From Treponema sp. (lineage in GTDB: Bacteria > Spirochaetota > Spirochaetia > Treponematales > Rectinemataceae), in the NCBI GenBank assembly GCA_012516755.1, contig JAAYWE010000263.1, forward strand, positions 1 through 9,386: a DNA stretch of 9,386 nucleotides, given 5' to 3'. Shown here one piece after another: positions 1 to 5,270 of the stretch. Every line of letters begins with the position of its first letter. Position 1 is the first letter of the stretch. Below the pieces are notes generated by a model. It ran no database searches. It worked only from the letters and a program-made list of their open reading frames with translations, and was not told where the DNA came from. Both the position numbers and the translations under genes were made by a program.

Positions 1-197
1 AAGGCAAGGCTAACACAGTTCAAGCAACGCGCATTCCTTACTCGAACACACTTGTTCCCTCATGAAAGAAAACTCTGGCTCCGGGGCTTCCCCACACCCC
101 TTAAGAAAAACTCAGAGTATGTGCCCGCCTATGCCTATGCATGAGACAATTCCTTATAGAATGCCTAAAGCATACACAAGGTTCGTTGCAGTAAACG
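1..197. other. Left-edge region, no assignable gene; possible 3' end of a plus-strand gene
   Basis: No gene can be assigned here. Two plus-strand frames are open from the window edge: one reads a short tail ending Leu-Val-Pro-Ser at a TGA at 63-65, and another stays open for 47 codons to a TGA at 142-144. Either could be the last codons of a gene lying to the left, but runs of this length occur by chance, and a third frame is also open from about 14 to 232. I searched by eye for tRNA cloverleaf features, for RNase P and tmRNA landmarks, and found none. The main structured element is the hairpin region at 64-118, listed separately. Confidence 0.3.
64..118 (-). terminator. Possible intrinsic terminator downstream of the membrane-protein gene
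   Basis: Read on the minus strand, ACTCTG (118-113) can pair with CAGAGT (77-72), and the second arm runs straight into the T-rich stretch TTTTCTTT (about 71-64). Inside the loop a tight GGGG-AAG-CCCC hairpin (93-83) can also form. The position, about 80 bases past the stop of the minus-strand gene at 198, fits a terminator for it. The outer stem has only six pairs and the loop is long, so the structure is not canonical and the call is weak. Confidence 0.3.
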
Positions 198-1025
198 CTA
201 TTTCCATATATAGATATAATGAAGGATTTTTATAGACGCAAAAATGCAGAGTCCAAATGCAATAACCACTATCAATCCCCATTTGAAGTCTCTTGTGTCC
301 CAAAGCCATACCCAAGAAGCGGCTGCCACTGTGAGCGTAATTCCTACAAACACATAAGATTTATCTTCTTTTTGTCTTGCTGCAACAAAATAATCTATAG
401 CATTCAAGACTATAAGCGAGGCAGTTACAATAATTGTGAGCTCGCTATACCCTGCCTGAAGCATGAACGAAGACTGAAAGCGATCCGTGCTGATAGGCAA
501 GAGCATAGCAAACACCGAACCTAAAAGGAGAGCTAATAAACAGCCTGTTTGCGGCCTCTCTTTTCCGATTCCTACGGCATATAAACCGGAAATAAAGAGC
601 GAAATAAGCCCTGAAAATCTTGCGCCATATATCAGTCTCGTGAGCGAAATCAACGAACCGGTGTGTGTGCTTCGCTGCGCTATGATAAGCATTGGGAGCC
701 TTAGAGCTTCGGCTTCAACCAAAAAAATCCAAAGAGCAATCAGATATATCTCCGCAGAGACTGTTTTTTGGAATGTAAAAAGCACAGCAATCAGCATGAA
801 AGTCGCTGCAAATACAAGAAAACAGCACTCCAGAGCTCCGGCCAACTGCATTCCTATCGGTGAATCTAGGAAAAAATACTCCGTATAAAGATTCAAATCA
901 GCAAGAAAAAAAGGAAGTCTCTTATCGTTTCCAATGCGAACAGTCAACACAATTGAGGTTACAAGAATCACCAAGCTAATACTTGAAAAAAGCCAATATG
1001 TAAAGCGAAAGTTGCGCCTTGTCAC
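198..1025 (-). CDS. Polytopic membrane protein of unknown function
   Basis: I do not recognise this 275-residue protein. It is strongly hydrophobic, with about eight predicted membrane segments near residues 9-30, 60-84, 90-116, 134-153, 160-178, 193-213, 224-242 and 248-270. The first is separated from the others by a loop of about 30 residues (31-58) with several charged and aromatic residues. The N-terminus starts Thr-Arg-Arg, which suggests a cytoplasmic amino end by the positive-inside rule. No transport, sensor or enzymatic motif is visible. The ATG at 1025 is preceded on the minus strand by AGGA about seven bases upstream, supporting this start. The gene is divergent from proS, with a 90-bp shared upstream region, and no operon partner is visible. 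It could be an uncharacterised transporter or receptor-like protein; function is open. Confidence 0.8.
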   Translation of the reverse strand: MTRRNFRFTYWLFSSISLVILVTSIVLTVRIGNDKRLPFFLADLNLYTEYFFLDSPIGMQLAGALECCFLVFAATFMLIAVLFTFQKTVSAEIYLIALWIFLVEAEALRLPMLIIAQRSTHTGSLISLTRLIYGARFSGLISLFISGLYAVGIGKERPQTGCLLALLLGSVFAMLLPISTDRFQSSFMLQAGYSELTIIVTASLIVLNAIDYFVAARQKEDKSYVFVGITLTVAAASWVWLWDTRDFKWGLIVVIAFGLCIFASIKILHYIYIWK

Positions 1026-1051
1026 ATTTATATCCTACTTCATTCCAGCAA

Positions 1052-1080
1052 TTGATTGAAGCACTTCTTTTCACTATAGT
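1052..1080 (+). promoter_or_regulatory. Sigma70-type promoter of proS
   Basis: TTGATT at 1052-1057 and TATAGT at 1075-1080 are separated by exactly 17 bases, close to the TTGACA/TATAAT consensus. Transcription would start near 1087, giving a leader of about 30 bases before the proS start at 1116. The -10 hexamer lies in the perfect palindrome ACTATAGT (1073-1080), so the same hexamer is also present on the minus strand facing the membrane-protein gene, although no good minus-strand -35 accompanies it. Confidence 0.6.
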
Positions 1081-1103
1081 ATGACGAATCCTCGCGACTG
1101 GAA

Positions 1104-1109
1104 GAGGTG
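1104..1109 (+). promoter_or_regulatory. Ribosome binding site deciding the proS start
   Basis: GAGGTG at 1104-1109, within a longer purine-rich GGAAGAGG stretch, lies six bases before the ATG at 1116. The alternative in-frame GTG at 1107 is part of the ribosome binding site itself, so the ATG is the better start. Confidence 0.6.
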
Positions 1110-1115
1110 TTGCAA

Positions 1116-2573
1116 ATGCCAGAAAAAATAACGCCGCGCGAAGCCGATTATTCGCAGTGGTACATCGATATCGTTTTGAATGCAAAGCTTGCCGATTATT
1201 CACCTGTCAAAGGCAGTATGGTGATCCGTCCGCGAGGATATGCAATCTGGGAGAAAATTCGAAACGAATTCGATAGGCGATTCAAGGAAACCGGCCACGA
1301 AAATGCTTATTTCCCCTTGCTCATCCCAATGAGCTTTCTAAAGAAAGAAGCAGAACATGTCAAAGGCTTTGCTCCTGAGCTCGCCGTAGTGACCCATGGC
1401 GGAGGAGAAGAGCTAGAAGAGCCATACTGCATACGCCCCACAAGCGAAACGATTATCTGGGCGATGTATCGAAACTGGATTCAGTCCTGGCGCGATCTGC
1501 CTCTGCTGATAAATCAGTGGGCGAATGTAATGCGCTGGGAAAAGCGCACGCGGCTCTTTCTAAGAACCTCGGAATTCCTATGGCAGGAAGGCCATACTGC
1601 CCATGAAACAGAAAAAGAAGCCCGCCAGGAGACCTTGCGCATTCTAGAAATATACCGAGATGTTGTTGAGAGCTGCCTTGCGGTACCGGTCGTCACGGGG
1701 ATGAAGAGCGAGAGCGAAAAATTTGCGGGGGCAGTGGAGACCTACACAATCGAGGCAATGATGCAGGACAAAAAAGCCCTGCAGGCAGGCACGAGTCACT
1801 TTCTCGGACAAAATTTTGCCCGAGCTTTCGATGTGCAATTCCAAAATCGGCAAGGCCAGCTGGACTATGTGTGGGCGACGAGCTGGGGCGTTTCCACTAG
1901 ACTCATAGGTGCGGTCATAATGACACACTCCGATGACAAGGGGCTTGTGCTGCCACCCGCCCTATCTCCTGAGGATGCCGTCATTATTCCCATCTATCGC
2001 AACGATTCGAAAGCAGCCGTTATTGCTTATGCAGAAAAGCTCGAAGCTGATCTCAAAGCCGCTGGCTTTAGAGTTGTGTTGGATATCGACGATTCCTATA
2101 GCCCCGGATGGAAATTCACTGAATGGGAACTTCGCGGTACACCAGTTCGAATCGAAATAGGACCTCGCGATATAAAATCAAATCAAGTTGTAATGGTGCG
2201 AAGAGATACAAGCGAAAAACTGACTACCTCCAACACCGAAGCCGCAAGCAAACTAAGAGAATTGCTTAAGTTCATCCAAGACTCTCTGTTTGAGCGAGCC
2301 CGATCTTTCCGCCAAGAAAATACAAAGCCCATTTCCGATCTTGGAGCCCTCATCGAATTCTTCGGCACAGAGACCGCTGGCACAGAGGGAGCGCCCGGTG
2401 GATTCGCGGAATCCCTCTGGTGTGGTTCTCCCACTTGTGAGGCTTCTATCAAAGAAAAGACTAAAGCTACAATTCGCTGCTTGCCGCTGGATAGACAAGA
2501 TCAAATAGAAGGACCTTGTGCGATCTGCGGAGCGCCTGCAAAGTATCTAGCTATCTTTGCGCGCAATTATTGA
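1116..2573 (+). CDS. proS: Prolyl-tRNA synthetase, archaeal/eukaryotic type
   Basis: This 485-residue class II aminoacyl-tRNA synthetase charges tRNA-Pro with proline in the cytoplasm using ATP. Visible landmarks, numbered from the ATG, are motif 1 around 35-71 (GSMVIRPRGY onward to YFPLLIP), the CIRPTSE loop at 105-111 that contacts the substrate, motif 2 around 140-162 (RWEKRTRLFLRTSEFLWQEG), the AGTSHFLGQNFA segment near 224-235, and motif 3 around 257-282 (SWGVSTRLIGA onward). The anticodon-binding domain follows from about 287 and includes PGWKFTEWELRGTPVRIE. The C-terminal extension carries Cys436, Cys441, Cys455, Cys468 and Cys471, from which a zinc site can be built, and the protein ends in Asn-Tyr; both are typical of the archaeal/eukaryotic subgroup. 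The bacterial-type editing insertion between motifs 2 and 3 is absent. Length matches this subgroup (about 480-500 residues) rather than the longer E. coli type (about 570). The gene stands alone with its own promoter. Confidence 0.96.
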   Translation: MPEKITPREADYSQWYIDIVLNAKLADYSPVKGSMVIRPRGYAIWEKIRNEFDRRFKETGHENAYFPLLIPMSFLKKEAEHVKGFAPELAVVTHGGGEELEEPYCIRPTSETIIWAMYRNWIQSWRDLPLLINQWANVMRWEKRTRLFLRTSEFLWQEGHTAHETEKEARQETLRILEIYRDVVESCLAVPVVTGMKSESEKFAGAVETYTIEAMMQDKKALQAGTSHFLGQNFARAFDVQFQNRQGQLDYVWATSWGVSTRLIGAVIMTHSDDKGLVLPPALSPEDAVIIPIYRNDSKAAVIAYAEKLEADLKAAGFRVVLDIDDSYSPGWKFTEWELRGTPVRIEIGPRDIKSNQVVMVRRDTSEKLTTSNTEAASKLRELLKFIQDSLFERARSFRQENTKPISDLGALIEFFGTETAGTEGAPGGFAESLWCGSPTCEASIKEKTKATIRCLPLDRQDQIEGPCAICGAPAKYLAIFARNY

Positions 2574-2626
2574 GCGTTAATATTTGTATATGGGATATGT
2601 AGATGATGAAATGCAAACAAAGGCCT

Positions 2627-3013
2627 TCATAGCCCGTTTGTCGATGTGCTCTCCCACAGACCCTGAATATAGAGATTCAGTGTGGAATTCTTCGAAGAAG
2701 TAAGGATGATCTGATCGTCTTCGTCTTCCAATGCGCTTATGCCAATAGCTATCGGGGCTGGTGTTACAGACCATGAGTCAATCAATGCGACATCAGCAGA
2801 AGAACGGCTTTCCCATAAGCCCCCTACAAAAAAGCTGGCAACAAGGGCGGTTATCGCAATAGCTGTCGAAATCAATATCTTTTGCCTTTTCCGAGGTTGC
2901 TCTTCCGCCTTTTTATAAACCTGCGCAAAATCAGGAAAAGCAGGCGCTTTCCTCATGGCTGTATCTTTGAGATCAGCCCTTAGATCGATTTTATTCCTTT
3001 CAGCTGAGCTCAT
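2627..3013 (-). CDS. Small single-span membrane protein, putative anti-sigma factor of the adjacent ECF sigma
   Basis: This 128-residue protein has a basic, charged cytoplasmic N-terminal part (residues 1-45), one membrane segment at about 46-66 preceded by RKRQK, and a periplasmic part of about 62 residues rich in Ser, Asp and Glu. The topology and the position directly after an ECF sigma gene fit an anti-sigma factor that holds the sigma factor at the membrane. The His-x3-Cys-x2-Cys motif of zinc-binding anti-sigma domains is absent and there are no cysteines, so it would belong to another class, as the short CnrY does. The start overlaps the end of the sigma gene by 14 bases and uses an AAGGAG inside that gene, which indicates coupled translation. 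GLWES occurs twice (65-69 and 118-122). No sequence family is recognised; the role is inferred from topology and context. Confidence 0.72.
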   Translation of the reverse strand: MSSAERNKIDLRADLKDTAMRKAPAFPDFAQVYKKAEEQPRKRQKILISTAIAITALVASFFVGGLWESRSSADVALIDSWSVTPAPIAIGISALEDEDDQIILTSSKNSTLNLYIQGLWESTSTNGL

Positions 3014-3677
3014 ATCCCATCTCCTTGAGCATCGCGCTCATCTTGTCTCGTGCACGGAAAAGCCTTGACTTGACCGTCCCTATAGGAAGATTGTACATGC
3101 GCCCAAGCTCTGAGAGCCCCATGCCATCAACCTCATGTAGATAGAGCATAGAGCGATCCTCGGGCTCTAACATTTTCAAGGCAAGTTCCAACATCTGACT
3201 GGCTTCTTTTCTTAGCATGTCCTCCTCGCCCAATCCATGCGGACTCTCCATAGAAAGAGAATCGAACTCTTCCACAGAAAGATTCCGAGCGTGATGACGC
3301 GCATTGACACGCATGACATCGGCGCAGCTTGTTCGGCAAATACCATAGATATAGCCGCCTAAGAGACTCTCTTTGCGCCACTTGGGCAAGGCCTTATAGA
3401 TACGAATAAGCGACTCTTGCACTGCTTCCTCGGAAAGCTCTTCATCGAATCCGACAAAGCTCGCGCAATAGCCACGAATGCGGTCCCACCAACGCCATAT
3501 CAAGCGCTCAAATGCTCCCTTATCTCCCTTTGTTGCTCTTGCTGCAAGCTCGAAATCCAACGTTTCCTCTTCGGACGAAAGAGCAAGAGACGGAGCTTCG
3601 GCCTTGTCTTGCTCAATTCGGACCCTATCTTTTTTTGCGGAGCTCATAGTCCAAACCATTCTATTGTCTCTATTCAT
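3000..3677 (-). CDS. RNA polymerase sigma factor, ECF (sigma-70 family, RpoE-like)
   Basis: This 225-residue protein has the two-domain layout of an extracytoplasmic-function sigma factor. Region 2 spans about 43-118, with the GDKGAFERL helix, the acidic EEAVQESLIRIYKAL segment (83-97) that binds core polymerase, and the region contacting the -10 element. Region 4 spans about 160-216 and contains LEPEDRSMLYLHEVDGMG and a helix-turn-helix (about 187-209, LSELGRMYNLPIGTVKSRLFRAR) for -35 recognition. No region 1 or 3 is present. About 42 residues precede region 2, longer than usual; ATG codons at 3659 and 3647 are alternative starts, and the only Shine-Dalgarno-like AGGA (3694-3691) is 13 bases from the chosen ATG, so the start is uncertain. 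Spacing to the upstream Spy-like gene is 43 bases and the downstream gene overlaps, so all three are probably co-transcribed. The exact ECF group cannot be told by eye. Confidence 0.93.
   Translation of the reverse strand: MNRDNRMVWTMSSAKKDRVRIEQDKAEAPSLALSSEEETLDFELAARATKGDKGAFERLIWRWWDRIRGYCASFVGFDEELSEEAVQESLIRIYKALPKWRKESLLGGYIYGICRTSCADVMRVNARHHARNLSVEEFDSLSMESPHGLGEEDMLRKEASQMLELALKMLEPEDRSMLYLHEVDGMGLSELGRMYNLPIGTVKSRLFRARDKMSAMLKEMGYELS
3021..3026 (-). promoter_or_regulatory. Ribosome binding site inside the sigma gene, coupling the anti-sigma start
   Basis: On the minus strand AAGGAG (3026-3021) lies seven bases before the ATG at 3013-3011, within the codons for Lys-Glu near the sigma C-terminus. 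It fixes the start of the downstream gene and implies that the ribosome finishing the sigma gene can initiate the next one, a common means of keeping sigma and anti-sigma in fixed ratio. Confidence 0.65.
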
Positions 3678-3708
3678 AATATAGTGCTTTTCCTAATATA
3701 ATGCTTTT
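3677..3708. repeat. Tandem 15-base repeat directly upstream of the sigma gene
   Basis: TAATATAGTGCTTTT at 3677-3691 is repeated as TAATATAATGCTTTT at 3694-3708, 14 of 15 bases identical, with a period of 17 bases. The first copy touches the sigma start codon, and the two together fill most of the gap between the Spy-like gene and the sigma gene. On the minus strand each copy contains TATATT, which resembles a -10 hexamer. It may be an operator, a translational control site, or a chance duplication in A+T-rich spacer. Confidence 0.5.
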
Positions 3709-3720
3709 TCATATTTTTCA

Positions 3721-4284
3721 TCACATGATTCTGCGAAGCATGCCAAGAAGACGGCCGTATCGATTTGCTTCTTCAGCACTAAGCCCTTTAGTACTAAAGG
3801 AATTCGCAAATCTCCCTGCTTTTTCCGACATCCGAGCTTCATGGACAAGAAATAAAATGGTCTGCCAGCGATCTTCTCCAAATACTTTTCTGATAGCGAC
3901 TTGCCGATCGATCTGTATCATTCTTACGATCTTCTCATACTGAAGGCTTTTCGAGATCGCTTCATCTATCGCTTTTAGATCTGGATCTGGGTCGACTAAG
4001 ATATTTGCTATCTGTGTCTGAAGTATTCTGATCTCGTTCTGAGCTTTGACAAGCTCGAGCTCCCTGGATTGTAGAATCTTTTCGAGCTTATCGAGGTCTT
4101 GGTCTGTAAGATTCAAGCTGCGGAACCATTCGCGAACCACTGTAGGGCCCATGACACCCTGGTTTCCCATTCCTTTTCCATAACCAGCTTGGGCAGCCAC
4201 AGGGAAAATACCGAGAAACGCAATTCCGACAATTAAGATGAGAAAAAGCGATAGCCTTGCCTGATTTGTTTTCATTGGAATCAT
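3721..4284 (-). CDS. Exported Spy/CpxP/ZraP-like periplasmic protein
   Basis: This 187-residue protein begins with a signal peptide: Lys5 and Arg10, a hydrophobic core at about 11-30, and an Ala-Gln-Ala site suggesting cleavage after residue 33. A Gly/Met-rich linker (34-47) follows. The mature part is helical and shows the pattern of the Spy/CpxP/ZraP family: LNLTDQDLDKLEKIL (57-71), the QNEIRIL segment (82-88), PDPDLKAIDEAI (99-110) and IRKVFGEDRW (131-140), where the last stands in the position of the second LTxxQ-type box. A further helical tail continues to residue 187. Family members are periplasmic chaperones, stress modulators or metal sensors. The start is well set: GGAGG lies six bases before the first ATG. 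It precedes the sigma gene by 43 bases, so it may be the sensor of that system. No clear metal-ligand cluster is visible by eye. Confidence 0.82.
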   Translation of the reverse strand: MIPMKTNQARLSLFLILIVGIAFLGIFPVAAQAGYGKGMGNQGVMGPTVVREWFRSLNLTDQDLDKLEKILQSRELELVKAQNEIRILQTQIANILVDPDPDLKAIDEAISKSLQYEKIVRMIQIDRQVAIRKVFGEDRWQTILFLVHEARMSEKAGRFANSFSTKGLSAEEANRYGRLLGMLRRIM

Positions 4285-4329
4285 CCGCCACCTCCAATTA
4301 TATATCTTATATATCGTTCTGTATAATGA

Positions 4330-4356
4330 GCCACGCGGCGTCGATAGCCACGTGGC
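4330..4356. other. Hairpin between the two Spy-like genes
   Basis: GCCACG (4330-4335) pairs with CGTGGC (4351-4356), and inside them GGC (4337-4339) pairs with GCC (4347-4349), giving nine G+C-rich pairs interrupted only by a C/A mismatch around a seven-base loop. On the plus strand it is followed by CTTTTAC, but no plus-strand gene ends here. On the minus strand, the direction of the flanking genes, no T-run follows, so it is not a clear terminator. It may be an attenuator, an RNA processing or stabilising element, or a protein-binding site. Confidence 0.45.
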
Positions 4357-4422
4357 CTTTTACAAGGTATCCCATTTGCAGCAACATTTCCTTAGTATGG
4401 ACCGACTCGCTTAGTCTGTCAG

Positions 4423-4438
4423 TCAGCCTCTAGGCTGA
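4423..4438. other. Short hairpin just after the first Spy-like gene
   Basis: TCAGCC (4423-4428) and GGCTGA (4433-4438) form a six-pair stem with a TCTA loop. It begins 13 bases past the stop codon of the minus-strand gene at 4451. On the plus strand a T-run (GTTTTTC, 4442-4448) follows, which would make a terminator in the wrong direction for any visible gene. In the minus direction it lacks a T-run and could protect the 3' end of the message or weakly pause polymerase. Confidence 0.35.
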
Positions 4439-4450
4439 GCTGTTTTTCAA

Positions 4451-4987
4451 CTAGTTAGTTGATTGAAATACCTTATTTATCTCTAGAATGTTAGTTGCAC
4501 GAATCTCTTGTATTTGCTTTTGAATATCCACAATCTTGGCTATGGCTTCATCTATTTTGGCCTTGTCGGGATTCGCGCTCCAAAGAAGATTGTCCAAATT
4601 GAGCTTTGCAGCGCGAAGTTCATTTTGGAGAGGAAGAACCTTGGAGGCACTATCCTCGATGATCTTATCTACCTTGGCTCTGTCTTCGGCCGATAGCTTC
4701 TGGTACTGAAAATAGTGATATACCCCATAGCCACCAGCACCCATCGATCGCTTGTTGCCCAAAAAACTCTTCTCTTGATTTGCGAATCCTCTTGATCCAT
4801 CGCCAAATCTGTTGCCATAAGGATCTGCTTTTGGAGCTACTGGAGGCACGCTTTGATATCCATAGCCCGGAGTCTTTGCTCGCTGATTTGACATTCCACC
4901 AAAACCCTGAGCAAAAGTACTCGCAGTTACTGCCATGAGCATGGCACCTACCATAAGAAACCTGATTGCCTTTCTCGATGCTTTCAT
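4451..4987 (-). CDS. Exported Spy/CpxP-like protein with Gly/Tyr-rich linker
   Basis: This 178-residue protein has a signal peptide (Lys2, Arg5, Lys6, hydrophobic core about 10-24, cleavage probably near 26-27), then a long low-complexity linker (about 28-95) rich in Gly, Tyr, Asn, Ser and Pro, likely disordered, and finally a helical domain (98-174). That domain contains LSAEDRAKVDKIIED, LQNELRAAKLNLDNLL and NPDKAKIDEAIAKI, the pattern of Spy/CpxP-like periplasmic proteins, and aligns without gaps to residues 59-135 of the neighbouring Spy-like protein. It stops where the neighbour continues into its second box and tail. The ATG at 4987 is chosen because GGGAGG lies six bases before it; the upstream in-frame ATG at 5053 would put 22 charged residues before the signal peptide. 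The 166-base gap to the next gene leaves open whether it is in the same transcript. Confidence 0.75.
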   Translation of the reverse strand: MKASRKAIRFLMVGAMLMAVTASTFAQGFGGMSNQRAKTPGYGYQSVPPVAPKADPYGNRFGDGSRGFANQEKSFLGNKRSMGAGGYGVYHYFQYQKLSAEDRAKVDKIIEDSASKVLPLQNELRAAKLNLDNLLWSANPDKAKIDEAIAKIVDIQKQIQEIRATNILEINKVFQSTN

Positions 4988-4993
4988 TTCCTT

Positions 4994-4999
4994 CCTCCC
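4994..4999 (-). promoter_or_regulatory. Ribosome binding site deciding the start of the first Spy-like gene
   Basis: GGGAGG on the minus strand (4999-4994) is six bases from the ATG at 4987-4985. No comparable site precedes the in-frame ATG at 5053, and the shorter protein begins with a proper signal peptide. Confidence 0.75.
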
Positions 5000-5017
5000 T
5001 TGAAGGTTCTTGCGTTC

Positions 5018-5051
5018 ACTATAATGTCGTAAGAAAGGAAAAATCGGTTGC
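5018..5051 (-). promoter_or_regulatory. Candidate promoter of the first Spy-like gene
   Basis: On the minus strand TATAGT (5023-5018) is a good -10 hexamer 30 bases before the start codon, but no good sigma70 -35 lies 16-18 bases upstream of it. Overlapping it is an ECF-like pattern, GCAACC (5051-5046), 16 bases, then CGACAT (5029-5024), with the AAC core common in ECF -35 elements. If real, this gene would be a target of the sigma factor encoded downstream. Both readings are by eye. Confidence 0.35.
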
Positions 5052-5055
5052 ATGA

Positions 5056-5079
5056 AAAATCATAATTTGACGTGATTTT
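5056..5079. repeat. Inverted repeat, candidate operator
   Basis: AAAATCA (5056-5062) and TGATTTT (5073-5079) are perfect inverted copies around a ten-base spacer, 17 bases between equivalent points. The site lies just upstream of the candidate minus-strand promoter and about 200 bases before the M16C start. The spacing suits a dimeric DNA-binding protein on one face of the helix, but seven-base A+T-rich arms can arise by chance. Confidence 0.35.
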
Positions 5080-5218
5080 GCGAATAAATCTCGACAGGAT
5101 ATAACTATTATTTTTTGCTGGTCATCCTCATCTAACTTTGTTATCTGTTAAAGCCTTCTTATGCCGCAGACACTTTTCTATTATGACGCATTGCATTAAG
5201 CTATGAGGAAAGAGAGAC

Positions 5219-5248
5219 GGAACCTTGCGCTTTTTGCTTCTCTATACT
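5219..5248 (+). promoter_or_regulatory. Candidate promoter of the M16C peptidase gene
   Basis: TATACT at 5243-5248 resembles a sigma70 -10 and would give a leader of about 27 bases. The segment where a sigma70 -35 should be is GGAACC (5219-5224), 18 bases upstream, which is not sigma70-like but matches the usual ECF -35 core. The rest of the 294-base gap between the divergent genes (4988-5281) holds the inverted repeat and minus-strand promoter listed separately, and no gene. Confidence 0.35.
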
Positions 5249-5270
5249 CTCTTCAATAATCATTTTCCAG

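Noticed and set aside
1..197. A tRNA or other structured RNA gene at the left edge
   Set aside because: There are G+C-rich hairpins, but no cloverleaf, TTCGA-type arm in the right context or CCA end, and no RNase P or tmRNA landmark.
219..888. Plus-strand open frames opposite the membrane-protein gene
   Set aside because: They are antisense to a convincing hydrophobic protein, have Cys/Arg/Lys-rich unnatural compositions and lack good ribosome binding sites.
2574..2626. A bidirectional terminator between proS and the anti-sigma gene
   Set aside because: The 53-base gap is A+T-rich with only weak self-complementarity and no stem followed by a T-run on either strand.
2577..2774. A 65-codon minus-strand frame at the end of the anti-sigma gene
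   Set aside because: It overlaps the anti-sigma gene in another frame, has no membrane segment or motif, and the coupled overlapping start favours the 2627-3013 frame.
3617..3647. Shared MSSA start in the sigma and anti-sigma proteins as evidence of a common origin
   Set aside because: The likeness covers only about nine residues (MSSAKKDRV versus MSSAERNKI) and the rest of the proteins are unrelated, so chance is the simpler explanation.
4423..4453. First Spy-like gene as a pseudogene cut short by a stop
   Set aside because: Translation past the stop gives no similarity to the tail of its paralogue, so there is no sign of a recent truncation.
4988..5053. Longer start for the first Spy-like protein
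   Set aside because: It would bury the signal peptide behind 22 residues, while the ATG at 4987 has an ideal ribosome binding site.
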